Part shown: piece after piece, positions 11,502 through 24,175 of the stretch
How positions within the stretch are numbered: the first letter of the stretch is position 1
Layout of the letters: every line of letters begins with the position of its first letter
Assembly (NCBI GenBank): GCA_030159075.1
Contig: BROG01000137.1
Span: 186,001-250,000 of the forward strand
Reading direction: 5' to 3'
Length of the DNA stretch: 64,000 nt
Source: Atrina japonica
Lineage: Eukaryota > Mollusca > Bivalvia > Pterioida > Pinnidae
Translations under genes and position numbers: made by a program
The notes under the pieces: model-generated
Told to the model about the DNA's origin: nothing
Database searches by the model: none
The model's input: the letters and a program-made list of their open reading frames with translations, nothing else

Positions 11502-11690
11502 TTTATTAATCATCATGATCTAGTGTTAGGATATTTAATCATGATGATCTAATGTTAGGATAATTAATCATAATGATCTAGTGTGAGGATAATTAATTAT
11601 GAAGATCTACCTGTAGTGTTAGGATAATTACCATAATAATAATTATCTGATGGTAGGATAATTAACCATTAGGATCTATAATTATTTTAC
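11502..11690. repeat. 29-base minisatellite, second block (about 6 degenerate copies)
   Basis: Continues the GTTAGGATAATTAATCATGATG pattern after the inserted MITE, with increasing divergence (CATAATAATAATTATCTGATGG). Confidence 0.85.
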
Positions 11691-11761
11691 CTGCATTTTC
11701 TCCACCTCTAAAAATGGGTCACAGCCACTTTACTGAGAAGGTATTGATCATTGTGATGTAA

Positions 11762-11852
11762 TTAACTCGTCAACCCCTGAAAAACAATGGACTTTTCCAT
11801 AAATCAATGACTTAAACCAGTCCAAATGTGTCTTTAGGGATAAATGGGTTAT
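11762..11852. mobile_element. TTAA/ACCCCT foldback MITE (family T), second clear copy
   Basis: TTAACTCGTCAACCCCTGAA on the left and TGTCTTTAGGGATAAATGGG on the right. It has the same core (AATGGACT, ATCAATGACTTA) as the copy beside ASCC3 but in opposite orientation. Confidence 0.7.
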
Positions 11853-11884
11853 ACAAAAATTTAAGATTTAAACAATAATATGAA

Positions 11885-14800
11885 GTTAAAGAACCTTCAC
11901 TGCTCAATGGCTCAAGTGGCTGCAAGTGTAGCCACTGGCATTTGCATATGAAAGGCTTTCAAAAACAACAATACAACATATGTGTACCAAAAGCCAAGTG
12001 AAGCATTGCATGTACTGGCATTTTTTTTCTTTGTGATTGAAAAAGTCTCAGATCCTATATGAAAAAAAAGATTACCATTTCTCTAACGCAGTGTTTCTTT
12101 ATGTTAAATATTTCAAGTGCCCTCTCTAGTTAATACAATTGCATATTTTTTTTTTCTTTTACAAATGACGATTACAGCAAATTGCTTCAAGTCTGAAACT
12201 TTGCATTGCATCGTACAAATTCACAAACAACAGTCAACGTAAACACAGCCACCTAAGCTAATCGCTAATGCTTTTTTCCGAGTTGTACGATTGGCAAAAA
12301 GATATATCAAACTCCTAGATACCAGAAGATCTCTGTTTAAAAGCTACAGAACTACCATAATTATGGTGTGATATTCTACGGAGAGTTTTGCTTTGTACGT
12401 ATAGCCACATTGGTCTTGTATAAAGCATTTGATCTGAAGTCCCCCCATTGCTCTAGACTTAATAAAAAGGTGCACCAAGAATTTTTTTTTTTTTTTTTTT
12501 TTTTGTTCACAAATGGAAGTGGCGAATAAGACTGAATACTTAAACAGCAAATTGTCATTAGGGGTAAATGGGTTATACACCAATAAATGATAAATAAATA
12601 AAGCTTAGATTTAAACGATCTGTTTAAAGAACCCTCACTGGTTAAACTTGCGGAGCATAGCAATTTGTCCCTTCACTGTTTGTGATAAAAGATTCACCAA
12701 TGTTACAACAACAATCAATGTAAACCAACATTGCCACCAAGCTTAAAGCTATTTTTTTCTAAAAAGATATACAGATCCATCATACCAGAAGCTACCATAA
12801 TTAATTAGCCGAGAGTTTCTTTACGGTATAATTATCGGTTAATATATTGCACAAGGATTTTTTTTTCTTTTTACAAATGACGGTTAGTTTCAGGGTTAGT
12901 GTAAACTTTGCAATTTCGTTTGTGATAAATTCTCAATGTAAACAACAGCCACCTAAGCTCTAATCACATGATCTGCTTTTTAGTTTGGAAATACGGTTAA
13001 TTTGGATAATTAGTTAGGGTTATGCTAACATTAGATCTCTGTTTAAGGGAATTTGTTAAGCTACAGTCACACCAGTCGGGTATAATTATGGTGTGATATT
13101 CAAAGATCCACTTAGTAGAGGACTTAATTGCATTTGTAAAAATGTTGAGCCACTCGCATTGGTCTTGTAATAAAGCATTTGACTCTGAAGGGAAAAATCC
13201 CAGGTTGGATTCCCATTGCTGGGTCACATCTAGGACTTTATCAGAAATGTAGGTAAAGGTCTACCAAGCTGAATTGGCACATGTTTATAAACAAAACAAG
13301 TTTTTGTTTTTTGTTCACCAAGTGGAAGTTATGAGTCTTTCGAATAAGACTGAATGACTTAAACCAGTTCAAATGTGTCATTAGGGGTAAATGGGTTATA
13401 CACCAATAAATAATGATAAATAAATAAAGAAAAATCTTAGATTTAAACGATAATCTGTAGTTAAAGAACCCTCACTGCTTAATGGCCGTAAGTTGCGGAG
13501 CATAGGCCAAAATTTGTAGCCCTTCACCGGCATTTGGTGACATCTCCATATGAGTGAAAGATTCTTTCTTGAGTGGAATGTTAAACAACAATACAACATA
13601 TTGTATGCACCAAAAGCCAAGTGAAGCATTGCATGTACAAGGACACAAGCTTAACACATTCTTCGCTATTTTTTTCTTTGTGATTGGCAAAAAGATATAT
13701 CAGATCCTAGATACCAGAAGAAAAAAGAACTACCATAATTAATTACTCTACGGAGAGTTTCTTTACGTATACATGTATATTTCATAGTGCCCTCTCTAGT
13801 TAATATAATTGCACAAGGATTTTTTTTCTTTTTACCAATGACGGTAAATCAGCATTTCAATGATATTGCTTCTGTTTAGTCTGGTAAACTTTGCAATTTG
13901 TCATCGTCTGTGATAAATTCGCCAAACGACAGTCAACGTAAACAACAGCCACCTAAGCGCGTAATCTCTTGCATCAATGCTTTTTAGCCAAGTTCGGAAA
14001 TACGATTAATTTCGGATAATGTGTTGGAGTTAGGGTTATGTTTTATGTCAGACTTCTCCAACATTAGATCTCTGTTTAAGGGAATTTGTTAAGCTACAGT
14101 CACACCAGTCAGGTATAACTGCATTTTCTCCGTAATATCACATTTATTCATGAGCATTTATAAAAATGTTGAGCCACTCGCATTGGTCTTATAATAAAGC
14201 ATTTGACTCCAAAAGGAAAAATCCCAGATTGGATTCCCATTGCACATCTAGGACTTTATAAAAAGTGTAGGTAAAGGTCTACAAAGTTGAATTGGAAGAT
14301 GCTTACAAACAAAACAAGTTTTTGTTTTTTTGTTCGCCAAGTGGAAGTTACGAGTCTTTCAGAGGAGATTGAATGACTTAAACCAGCCCAGATGTGTCTT
14401 TATTGGTAAATGGGTTATACACCTTTAAATAATGATACAATAAGTAAAGAAAAATCTTAGATTTAAACGATAATATGAAGTTAAAGAACCCTTACTGCTC
14501 AATGGCCGTAAGTGCCAAGCATAGGCCAAAATTGTTTGTAGCCTTTCACCAGCATTTGGTGATGTCCCCATATGAGCGGAAGATTCTTAAGTCGGACGTT
14601 AAACAACAATTCAACAATACAATGAAGGGTATGTACCTATAGCCAAGTGAAGCATTGCATGTACAAGGACACAAGATTAACACATTCTTTGCTATATCAG
14701 ATCCTAGATACCAGAAGAAAAAAGAAGTAATTAATTACTCTTCGTAGAGTTTCTTTACATATGCATGTATATTTCATAGTGCCCTCTCTACTTAATATAA

Positions 14801-15300
14801 TTGCACTACGATGTTTTTTTTTCTTTTTACAAATGACGGTTATCAGCATTTCAATGATATTGCTTCTGTTTTGTCTGGTAAACTGTGCAATTTGTCATTG
14901 TCTGTGATAAATTCGCCATACGACAGTCAACATAAACAACAGCCACCTAAGCTCTTATCACATGCATCAATGCTTTTTAGCCAAGTTCGAAATACGATTA
15001 ATTTCGGATAATGTGTTGGAGTTAGGGTTATGTTTTATGTCGGACTTCTCCAACATTAGATCTCTGTTTAAGGGAATTTGTTAAGCTACAGTCACACCAG
15101 TCGGGTATAATTATGGTGTGATATTCAAAGATCCACTTAGTAGAGGAGGTACATGTAATTGCATTTTCTCTGTAATATCACATTTGTTCATGAGCGTTTA
15201 TAAAAATGTTGAGCCACTCGCATTGGTCCCAGATTGGATTCCCATTGCTGGGTCGCATCTAGGACTTTAAAAAAAAATGTAGGTATAGGTCTACCCAGTT
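11885..15300. repeat. Diverged tandem segmental duplication, units of about 1.0 kb
   Basis: ATCTCTGTTTAAGGGAATTT occurs at 13035, 14068 and 15060 (spacing 1033 and 992), with a scrambled partial unit from about 12000 (ATCTCTGTTTAA at 12329). Each unit carries in order: a tRNA-like segment (GAGCCACTCGCATTGGTC ... GATTCCCATTGC), a family-T MITE relic (TAAATGGGTTATACACC), a SINE-A tail (GTTAAAGAACCCTCACTGC ... GTTAAACAACAAT) and GTGCCCTCTCTAGTTAATA. No coding frame is conserved between units. Confidence 0.85.
12481..12504. repeat. Poly-T tract of about 24
   Basis: Homopolymer T run inside the first, partial duplication unit. It produced spurious lysine-rich minus-strand ORFs. Confidence 0.9.
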
Positions 15301-15529
15301 GAATTGGCACATGTTTACAAACAAAACAAGTCTAAATTGAACCATTACAGAGGTGATAGACTTGTTTTTGACAACAAAAATATAAGAGCTACATGTAATA
15401 GAAAAAAAAAACCATAGGGTATAGGGCTACCAAGTTGAATTGATGCATGTTTAATAAACACAACAAATCTAAATTGAATCATATTGGGGTGTCAGACTTG
15501 TTTTTGATAACAAAAGTATTACAGTACCT

Positions 15530-15676
15530 ATGTATAAAGACTACCTGGTCATAAAGACTGTTTTTTGCTGTCCCCAATAGTACCAATTGTGTACAAATCA
15601 ACCTTTATATAAAGACCATCTATCTATAAAGTCTTGTGTCCCTAAGGAGGTTGTTATATATACAAGCTTCATTGTA
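15530..15676. mobile_element. Family P MITE, reverse orientation, 5' end eroded
   Basis: CACCTGTG part degraded; TTTTTTGCTGTCCCCAATAG, TTGTGTACAAATCAACC and the end AGCTTCATTGTA match the family. Confidence 0.7.
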
Positions 15677-15796
15677 TTTTTGCAGTAATACATAGTCACA
15701 TTTTACCTGTGCATTCCTATTTTTGAAAAAAAAAAAGATTTTTTGGGTTCCAGACAGAACACAGATGTGCCACTTAACCTTTAGTCGTTTTTTGTT

Positions 15797-15998
15797 TGCC
15801 AAGTGGAAGTAACAAGTCTTTCGGATGAGACTGAAATCAGAGGCCCCATGTCATGGCGGGCATGGCATGTGAAAGAACCCAACTACTTTTGTGTCAGTCC
15901 ATTTTGTAGGTCAAAATTTGTGGCACTTCACCTATAGACGGTGACATGTCCATATAAGTGAAAAAGTTCTTGACAAGATGCAAAACAGTAATAGAATG
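15797..15998 (+). mobile_element. SINE fragment, relative of family A
   Basis: GCCAAGTGGAAGTAACAAG, TCTTTCGGATGAGACTGAAA, GGCATGTGAAAGAACCC and CATATAAGTGAAAAAGTTC follow the family A layout but with many differences. The fragment at 56633 has the same variant on the other strand. Confidence 0.55.
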
Positions 15999-16690
15999 AA
16001 ATTACACATGTTGATATACGTTTTCAAGGTGCTTGTGTCGTTCTAGTTATAAGTTTGTTTTGCTGAGAAGTGAGACGCTGTTAAAAATCAATAACATCAC
16101 CACAAAAGACTAGGTCTATGATGTGCTGAAGAATCGAGGGGGCGGAATTAACAACCTCAGGAGATATATTTCTTTGATTACTTTGATATGATTATATGAT
16201 TAAATCCACTTACAATTTGCATAGATCCATTATCACAAATCCATTGCCTTGTGATTTATTTTTAACATAAGCAGAACGAATCTTTGGGTAATTCAATTTG
16301 TCTAGACAGCCATATTGTTATTGATATCGGCATTACGAGGCCATATATAGCTGCATTCTGATTTTTTTGGTCTCTGGCAAAGTTTGTGTGATTTGTCATT
16401 GTTCGTAAACTTTGTATGTCGTGTAATATTTTTCGAAATAAATTTTTAGAGATTTTGTATTTTGTCTAAGCCAATATATATGGCTGCAATATTTTCCAAA
16501 AACCAATTATTACAATTATATATATTAGTAACATTTGGGCTGTCTGAAATGCCATGTATAGCAGCAATCTGTTAGTGTTATACAGTCTAAGATTGTCTGA
16601 AATGATTTTCAGAGGTATTAAATAACAGATTGTGGTCCCATAAAACAGAGAGTCATTCTACACAGACCAGACCTGTTATAGTAAAGTCCG
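15999..16690. other. No gene seen
   Basis: AT-rich unique-looking sequence without repeats that I could match elsewhere in the window. Confidence 0.4.
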
Positions 16691-16694
16691 TATA

Positions 16695-16765
16695 ACCTGG
16701 TGGGGGTGGAGTCATGTGAACCATTTTTTGACATCGACAAGTTTGAATTTTAGGTAATACATCAA
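16695..16765 (-). repeat. GGTGGAGTC / TTTTAGGT cassette, copy 1
   Basis: GGGGGTGGAGTCATGTGAAC and AAGTTTGAATTTTAGGTAA match the reverse complement of the 70-base cassettes at 38099 and 38738. Confidence 0.6.
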
Positions 16766-17221
16766 AATTACTCTGGTAAGAGTAATCGTTTTTATATTTG
16801 TCATCGTATCTATACGAGTATCCAGTTTGTAACGAAGATTATTCCTGTGAGGCCAATATAAACATTGTCACCTGTCAGACAGGGCAGGGGGGGGTCATGT
16901 AATACAGATCTTTGAGTAGTCTGGAGCCAATATAGACATGGTCACTTGTCAGATAGGCAGAGAGTTGTAAATACAGACTTTTTTTGTAGTCTGGGGCTGA
17001 TATAATCCCAACTGTGGTAGGCCAAATACTTACACAGAAGTAGGTGCATAAAACATACTGTAAATATTGCTTATGTTTTAATACATACATTTAGCCTACA
17101 TTATAAATTATTATTAACATCTAAGCATACTTTATCAGATGTTGAATTTAGCAAAATTGCCAACTTGAATACAGCAAAATATCAAAATGATCTAGACAAC
17201 ATGTTTTATTCCAGTTCAAGT

Positions 17222-17293
17222 GATGTCGCAACCACCAAGTGACATCATCTCCAACCTTCAGATGAATGAAGTCTGCATACATAGTGAATAAAA
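17222..17293 (+). CDS. Low-confidence candidate terminal exon with embedded poly(A) signal
   Basis: An acceptor-like TTTTATTCCAG (ends 17217) precedes a frame reading QVMSQPPSDI, SNLQMNEVCIHSE and a TAA stop, with AATAAA overlapping the stop. The codons look ordinary, but the phase does not fit the ASCC3 exon, and I recognise no family. Confidence 0.15.
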
Positions 17294-17411
17294 GTGGTTC
17301 AGTTTGCTTCACGTTAGCCGCTAGGCTTTATTATACATGTTACATATAAAATATTATGTAATCTGTCATGAAGATAGACAGTGTACAGATCATACGATAA
17401 ATATATAATTA

Positions 17412-17592
<181 letters not shown>

Positions 17593-18002
17593 ACAAAATA
17601 AAAGTGAGTTCATTTAAAATGTCTGTTATTGTACATGTTGGCCTTAATTTTTTCTACAAAACAATTCCCAGATGAATTTCCCGGAGATAGACCAGTTAGA
17701 AAGTTTGATGATATTGGATTAGATTAGCCAATGAAACTGATGAGTCTGTAACAGTTGAATGGAAATTTTGTATTTTTGCCGATTCCCTGTAGCTTATTGT
17801 ATGTCTGGAAGTTTTTCAATTTGTCTATTGTGCTAATTATTGTACAGATTGTATTTCAAAATACTGACATGGTAGAGAATACATTCTTATAGATTCAACC
17901 ATCTAAAATATGCAGAATACAGTAAACTTGCATTGAAGGCCATCTCTGTATAAAGGGCACCTGCTGATAATGTTCAATCAAACGTAACCTTTGTTAAATT
18001 TT

Positions 18003-19015
18003 TTAGCCCACCATCAACAGATGGTGGGCTATTCATATGGCCCTGCATCCATGGTTCGTTTGTCAGTCGTCGATCCGTCACTGTCCATCCTGAACAATTC
18101 CTTTCACCACTATTTCTCAGACAGGACTGAAGGGATCTCCTTGAAATTTGACATGAAGGTTCCCCTTGAGGTCTAGTTGTGCATATTACATTTTCAGAGA
18201 GATCGGAATCCAACATGGCTGACAGGTGGCCATCTGGGATTTTTACCAAAGGAAGTTTTTTACTGCTTATTCTAAGAAAGGACTGAAGGGATCTCCTTTA
18301 ACATGAAGGTTCTCCTTGAGGTCTAGTTGTGCATATTACATTTTCAAAGAGATTGGAATCCAACATGGCTGACATGTGACCATCTTGGATTTTGACCAAA
18401 GGAAGTTTGTTACCGCTACTTCTCAGAAAGGACTGAAGGGATTTCCTTGAAATTTGACTTAAAGGTTCCCCTTGAGGTCTAGTTGTGCATATTACATTAT
18501 CAGTGAGATCAGAATCCAACATGGCAGACAGGCAACCATCTTGAATTTTGACCAAAGGATGTTTGTTACCGCAATTTCTCAAAAAGGACTGATGGGATCT
18601 CATTGAAATATCACATGAAGGTTCCCCTTAAGATCTAGTTGTGCATATTGCATTTTCAGAGAGATTGGAATCCAATATGGCCAACAGGTGGCTATCTTGG
18701 TTTTTGACCATAGGAAGTTTGTTATTGCTATTCTCAGAAAGGACTGAAGAGATTTCCTTGAAATTAGACATGAAGGTTCCTGCGAGGTCTGTTTGTGCAT
18801 ATGACATTTTCAGAGAGATTGGTTTCCAACATGGCTGACAGGTGGCCATCTTGGATTTTGACAATGGAAGTATGTATTTCTCAGAATGTACCACAGGAAT
18901 CTTTTCAAAATTGATTTTGGAGGTTCCCCCTGAGGTCTAGATGTGCATATTATTTTCAGAGTGATCAAAATCCAAGATGGACACCTGTCGGCCATGTTGA
19001 ATTTCATTCTCTCTT
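18003..19015. repeat. Array of about six 160-base units headed by a perfect hairpin
   Basis: It starts with AGCCCACCATC (18005-18015) and GATGGTGGGCT (18020-18030), then units containing TCAGAAAGGACTGAAGGGAT, GAAGGTTCCCCTTGAGGTCT, AGTTGTGCATATTACATTTT and CCAACATGGCTGACAGGTGG. I have seen this type in bivalve sequence. Both-strand ORFs here are artefacts. Confidence 0.85.
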
Positions 19016-19109
19016 AAAATGTAATATGTTCAGTTCAAGTTCATTTTCCCTATAGTCTTGTGAAAAAAGTATTCCATAGAACATTCCATAGTGGATGCCA
19101 AGATTTCTC

Positions 19110-19215
19110 TGGGATCTCTTGTATAATGAATAAACCACTTTATAAAGGCCACTTGTCTATAACGTCTACTTTTGCTTGTTCCCTTGAGTGGCCTTTATAG
19201 ACAGGTTTGACTGTA
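19110..19215. mobile_element. MITE fragment, GGCCTTTATAGACAGG end
   Basis: ATAAAGGCCACTTGTCTATAA and GTGGCCTTTATAGACAGGTT are inverted and end in TGACTGTA. A matching left end lies at 17918 (ACAGTAAACTTGCATTGAAGG). Confidence 0.55.
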
Positions 19216-19361
19216 TTTCACTGTTTGTTTTTTGCATAGATTTGCCTTTCTTGTTATTGAGGAAAGTTTAATGCTGGGTTTCCATATTTGATAGCAGTGT
19301 TTGATGTTAAGTAGGCATATATCAATAAATTATATTGCAAAGAATTATCCCAACTTTGATG

Positions 19362-20413
19362 TACAGTGAACCCTCTTTACAACGACCGTGTTTGTTCCCA
19401 CGTAGGAATGACGTTATATCGAATTTGTCACTGTAACAAATTTGATGTGGTGGGTATTTCATAGTTAGCTCCCTTGAGTATCCTTTACGCATATATGTAC
19501 ATGTAAATAAATAAACTTACAACAACAAATCTTATTATTTTATTTCATACTATTTTCAACCTTTTAATTGTCAATATTTATGCAAGTTAATATTGTAAAC
19601 ATCAATGCACAATTATTTTTTCGGTCGCATATCGTAAATCGGTGATGTCGTGAAATGCATGGATCATATACAAAATGCTTGAAATGCCCGAATGTAATAG
19701 TATATCTCCTGATTTCCAGTTAGATTTATTATTGCTTAAATAAAAAACTCACAGATAGCTGATACAATTCTCTTAAAAATGCGTTTCACAAATAAAGTTT
19801 TACTAAAATGTCTACGGCTATCGCAAGTGCTGAAGAAATTTAAAGATCCGCCATTGGTAACCACATCGGCACGGACATGTAGCATAACAGAACTTGTCAT
19901 TAATATGTATTTTTTATTTATTTATTTATCTTTTTTTTTTTAATTTGTTCACAGCTTGTATTTCTCTTCCTGTCGCTTCAGTTCTAACGAAACCTACTGA
20001 TGGTTTATAAACATTAGGCCTACTGCCTACTGTACAGGTAAGGATGATTCAAGAGCTAATCATTGACACCTAGGCCATCACCTATCAGTGCAGATTAGAA
20101 AACAATTGACGGTGTAATTGTTTTATTGACACAATTATTTTTATCTGTGATCTCAACTGTGAAGAAAATCAAGACTGAAAACAATAGCCGGATCAGCAGG
20201 TGGGTTCTACTGTGATGTTATGCCCTTGTAAAGAGTTTATTTACAGTGAGTTTTGTACATTAGTTCCCGGAATCAAATGTCAGAGTCGGATACCGAATAT
20301 ATTCCGTTGTAATGAGTACTTTTTATGTACATGTACGTTTGTTCCCGAGCAATTCTTGTCCGATTCCAAATATTCCGTTATAATGAATGTCGTTGTAAAG
20401 CGGGTTCACTGTA
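19362..20413. mobile_element. 1052-base non-autonomous DNA transposon, pogo/Tigger-like ends
   Basis: Left end TACAGTGAACCCTCTTTACA, right end TGTAAAGCGGGTTCACTGTA: inverted repeats of at least 25 bases with TA at both borders. A second inverted pair (TTGTTCCCACG near the left, TTTGTTCCCGAGC near the right) extends the arms. It contains no transposase frame; the 79-residue ORF near its right end is not recognisable. Confidence 0.8.
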
Positions 20414-20858
20414 TAAGTAATTTTATGAGATCAATGTAATTTATATATCTGAAATGGCAACATTGCACCCAAAAAATAAATGAACTCTCACTTTACAATT
20501 AAAAATACAAGGGAAGATGTATACCAGCCACAATGATATGGAACTACAGATGATATGGAACCACTGATGATATGGAACCACGGGTGATCATATGCTTTTA
20601 TATATTCTTGCTGTTTGAATAAAAGGAAATATCAAAAATGTAAAAAAAAAAAAATTGTTGTAAACATTCTTTCTGTATTCCAGGGGCTGGCACCACAACA
20701 CTTTAATCTAAATATCTTAACTCAACTTTGGCCAATCCTGCAATCTGATTGGCTGAGCCGCCCATATTGAGAATATTCTCAGACAAGTTTTCTGATACCA
20801 GGCCAAGATGTTTGATTTAGAAAATATCAACACAGAACAGATTCAAAGCTAAAAAAAA

Positions 20859-21131
20859 ACCCTGGCTCAGTCGGTGGTGCGCTCAACTCTTGATCGTGAG
20901 TTCGAGTCCAGCTGGCGGCAGGTCAGTTTCCTGTCCTTCGATCTGAGACAGTAAAAACCGAGGTCCCGTGTCACAGTAGGTGTCGGCATGTTAAAGAACC
21001 TTCACGGCTCAATGGCCGTAAGTGCCGAGCATAGGCCAAAATTTGAAGCCCTTCACCAGCATTTGGTGACGTCTTCATATGAGTGAAAGATTCTTGAGTG
21101 GGTCGTTAAACAACAATAAACAAACAAACAA
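20859..21131 (+). mobile_element. SINE family A, full length
   Basis: tRNA-like head (CCTGGCTCAGTCGGTGGTGC, GTGAGTTCGAGTCC), middle TTCCTGTCCTTCGATCTGAG and GTTAAAGAACCTTCACGGC, tail TTAAACAACAATAAACAAAC. Confidence 0.85.
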
Positions 21132-21139
21132 GGAAGACT

Positions 21140-24100
21140 GTACTTTGGTTTGGTGGTGACAGTTATAATGGTTTAAAGTGGTATTATATAATCTCTCTTA
21201 GATAATTATGTGTTAAGTACAATCTACCATGTTGACTGAAGTCAGTAGATATGATCTAGAGTGTTATAAAATAAACACTGAGAGTCATGTTTATTACAGT
21301 CATGTTGACTGATGACGACAGTTTTCATAGTTAAAAGTGTTGCTATATAACCACTCTTAGGTATGTGTTTAGTACAGTCTGTCATGTTGATTGAGGGTGA
21401 CAGCATGTTCTGAAGTGTTCATATAACCACTCTTAGGTATGTGTTTACTACAGTCTGTCATGTTGACTGAGGGTGACAGCATGTTCTGAAGTGTTCATAT
21501 AACCACTCTTAGGTATGTGTTTAGTACAGTCTGTCATGTTGACTGAGGGTGACAGCATGTTCTGAAGTGTTCATATAACCACTCTTAGGTATGTGTTTAG
21601 TACAGTCTGTCATGTTGACTGAGGGTGACAGCATGTTCTGAAGTGTTCATATAACCACTCTTAGGTATATGTTTAGTACAGTCTGTCATGTTGATTGAGG
21701 GTGACAGCATGTTCTGAAGTGTTCATATAACCACTCTTAGGTATATGTTTAGTACAGTCTGTCATGTTGACTGAGGGTGACAGCATGTTCTGAAGTGTTC
21801 ATATAACCACTCTTAGGTATATGTTTAGTACAGTCTGTCATGTTGATTGAGGGTGACAGCATGTTCTGAAGTGTTCATATAACCACTCTTAGGTATATGT
21901 TTAGTACAGTCTGTCATGTTGACTGAGGGTGACAGCATGTTCTGAAGTGTTCATATAACCACTCTTAGGTATATGTTTAGTACAGTCTGTCATGTTGACT
22001 GAGGGTGACAGCATGTTCTGAAGTGTTTATATAACCACTCTTAGGTATGTGTTTAGTACAGTCTGTCATGTTGACTGAGGGTGACAGCATGTTCTGAAGT
22101 GTTTATATAACCACTCTTAGGTATATGTTTAGTACAGTCTGTCATGTTGACTGAGTGTGACAGCATGTTCTGAAGTGTTTATATAACCACTCTAAGGTAT
22201 GTGTTTAGTACAGTCTGTCATGTTGACTGAGTGTGACAGCATGTTCTGAAGTGTTTATATAACCACTCTTAGGTATATGTTTAGTACAGTCTGTCATGTT
22301 GACTGAGTGTGACAGCATGTTCTGAAGTGTTTATATAACCACTCTTAGGTATGTGTTTAGTACAGTCTGTCATGTTGACTGAGTGTGACAGCATGTTCTG
22401 AAGTGTTTATATAACCACTCTTAGGTATGTGTTTAGTACAGTCTGTCATGTTGACTGAGTGTGACAGCATGTTCTGAAGTGTTTATATAACCACTCTTAG
22501 GTATGTGTTTAGTACAGTCTGTCATGTTGACTGAGTGTGACAGCATGTTCTGAAGTGTTCATATAACCACTCTTAGGTATGTGTTTAGTACAGTCTGTCA
22601 TGTTGACTGAGGGTGACAGCATGTTTTGAAGTGTTCATATAACCACTCTTAGGTATATGTTTAGTACAGTCTGTCATGTTGACTGAGGGTGACAGCATGT
22701 TCTGAAGTGTTTATATAACCACTCTTAGGTATGTGTTTAGTACAGTCTGTCATGTTGATTGAGGGTGACAGCATGTTCTGAAGTGTTTATATAACCACTG
22801 TTAGGTATGTGTTTAGTACAGTCTGTCATGTTGACTGAGGGTGACAGCATGTTCTGAAGTGTTCATATAACCACTCTTAGGTATATGTTTAGTACAGTCT
22901 GTCATGTTGACTGAGGGTGACAGCATGTTCTGAAGTGTTTATATAACCACTCTTAGGTATGTGTTTAGTACAGTCTGTCATGATGACTGAGGGTGACAGC
23001 ATGTTCTGAAGTGTTTATATAACCACTCTTAGGTATGTGTTTAGTACAGTCTGTCATGTTGACTGAGGGTGACAGCATGTTCTGAAGTGTTCATATAACC
23101 ACTCTTAGGTATATGTTTAGTACAGTCTGTCATGTTGACTGAGGGTGACAGCATGTTCTGAAGTGTTTATATATAACCACTCTTAGGTATATGTTTAGTA
23201 CAGTCTGTCATGTTGACTGAGGGTGACAGCATGTTCTGAAGTGTTTATATAACCACTCTTAGGTATGTGTTTAGTACAGTCTGTCATGTTGACTGAGGGT
23301 GACAGCATGTTCTGAAGTGTTCATATAACCACTCTTAGGTATGTGTTTAGTACAGTCTGTCATGTTGACTGAGGGTGACAGCATGTTCTGAAGTGTTCAT
23401 ATAACCACTCTTAGGTATATGTTTAGTACAGTCTGTCATGTTGACTGAGGGTGACAGCATGTTCTGAAGTGTTTATATAACCACTCTTAGGTATATGTTT
23501 AGTACAGTCTGTCATGTTGACTGAGGGTGACAGCATGTTCTGAAGTGTTTATATAACCACTCTTAGGTATATGTTTAGTACAGTCTGTCATGTTGACTGA
23601 GGGTGACAGCATGTTCTGAAGTGTTTATATAACCACTCTTAGGTATGTGTTTAGTACAGTCTGTCATGTTGACTGAGTGTGACAGCATGTTCTGAAGTGT
23701 TTATATAACCACTCTTAGGTATGTGTTTAGTACAGTCTGTCATGTTGACTGAGTGTGACAGCATGTTCTGAAGTGTTTATATAACCACTCTAAGGTATGT
23801 GTTTAGTACAGTCTGTCATGTTGACTGAGGGTGACAGCATGTTCTGAAGTGTTTATATAACCACTCTTAGGTATGTGTTTAGTACAGTCTGTCATGTTGA
23901 CTGAGGGTGACAGCATGTTCTGAAGTGTTTATATAACCACTCTTAAGGTATGTGTTTAGTACAGTCTGCCATGATGACTGAGGGTGACAGCATGTTCTGA
24001 AGTGTTTATATAACCACTCTTAGGTATGTGTTTAGTGCAGTCTGTCATGTTGACTGAGGGTGACAGCATGTTCTGAAGTGTTTATATAACCACTCTAAGG

Positions 24101-24175
24101 TATGTATTTAGTACAGTCTGCCATGATGACTGACAGTGACCGTTATAATGGTCCAAAGTTGACTATAGTCATTTT
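21140..24175. repeat. 76-base satellite, about 37 monomers
   Basis: GTCATGTTGA recurs every 76 bases (21381, 21457, ...). Unit parts: TATAACCACTCTTAGGTATG, TTTAGTACAGTCTGTCATG, GACTGAGGGTGACAGCATG, TTCTGAAGTG. Internal monomers are over 95% alike and differ at three sites (GTATGT/GTATAT, GAGGGT/GAGTGT, GTTCAT/GTTTAT). Monomers at both edges are clearly diverged. A two-base insertion occurs near 23168. Confidence 0.98.

Noticed and set aside
20680..20790. Open frame after TTCTGTATTCCAG reading GLAPQHFNLN...
   Set aside because: It overlaps a CCAATC...GATTGG inverted repeat typical of dispersed elements and has no continuation.
21140..24175. CRISPR array
   Set aside because: The 76-base units are contiguous without unique spacers, and the DNA is eukaryotic.
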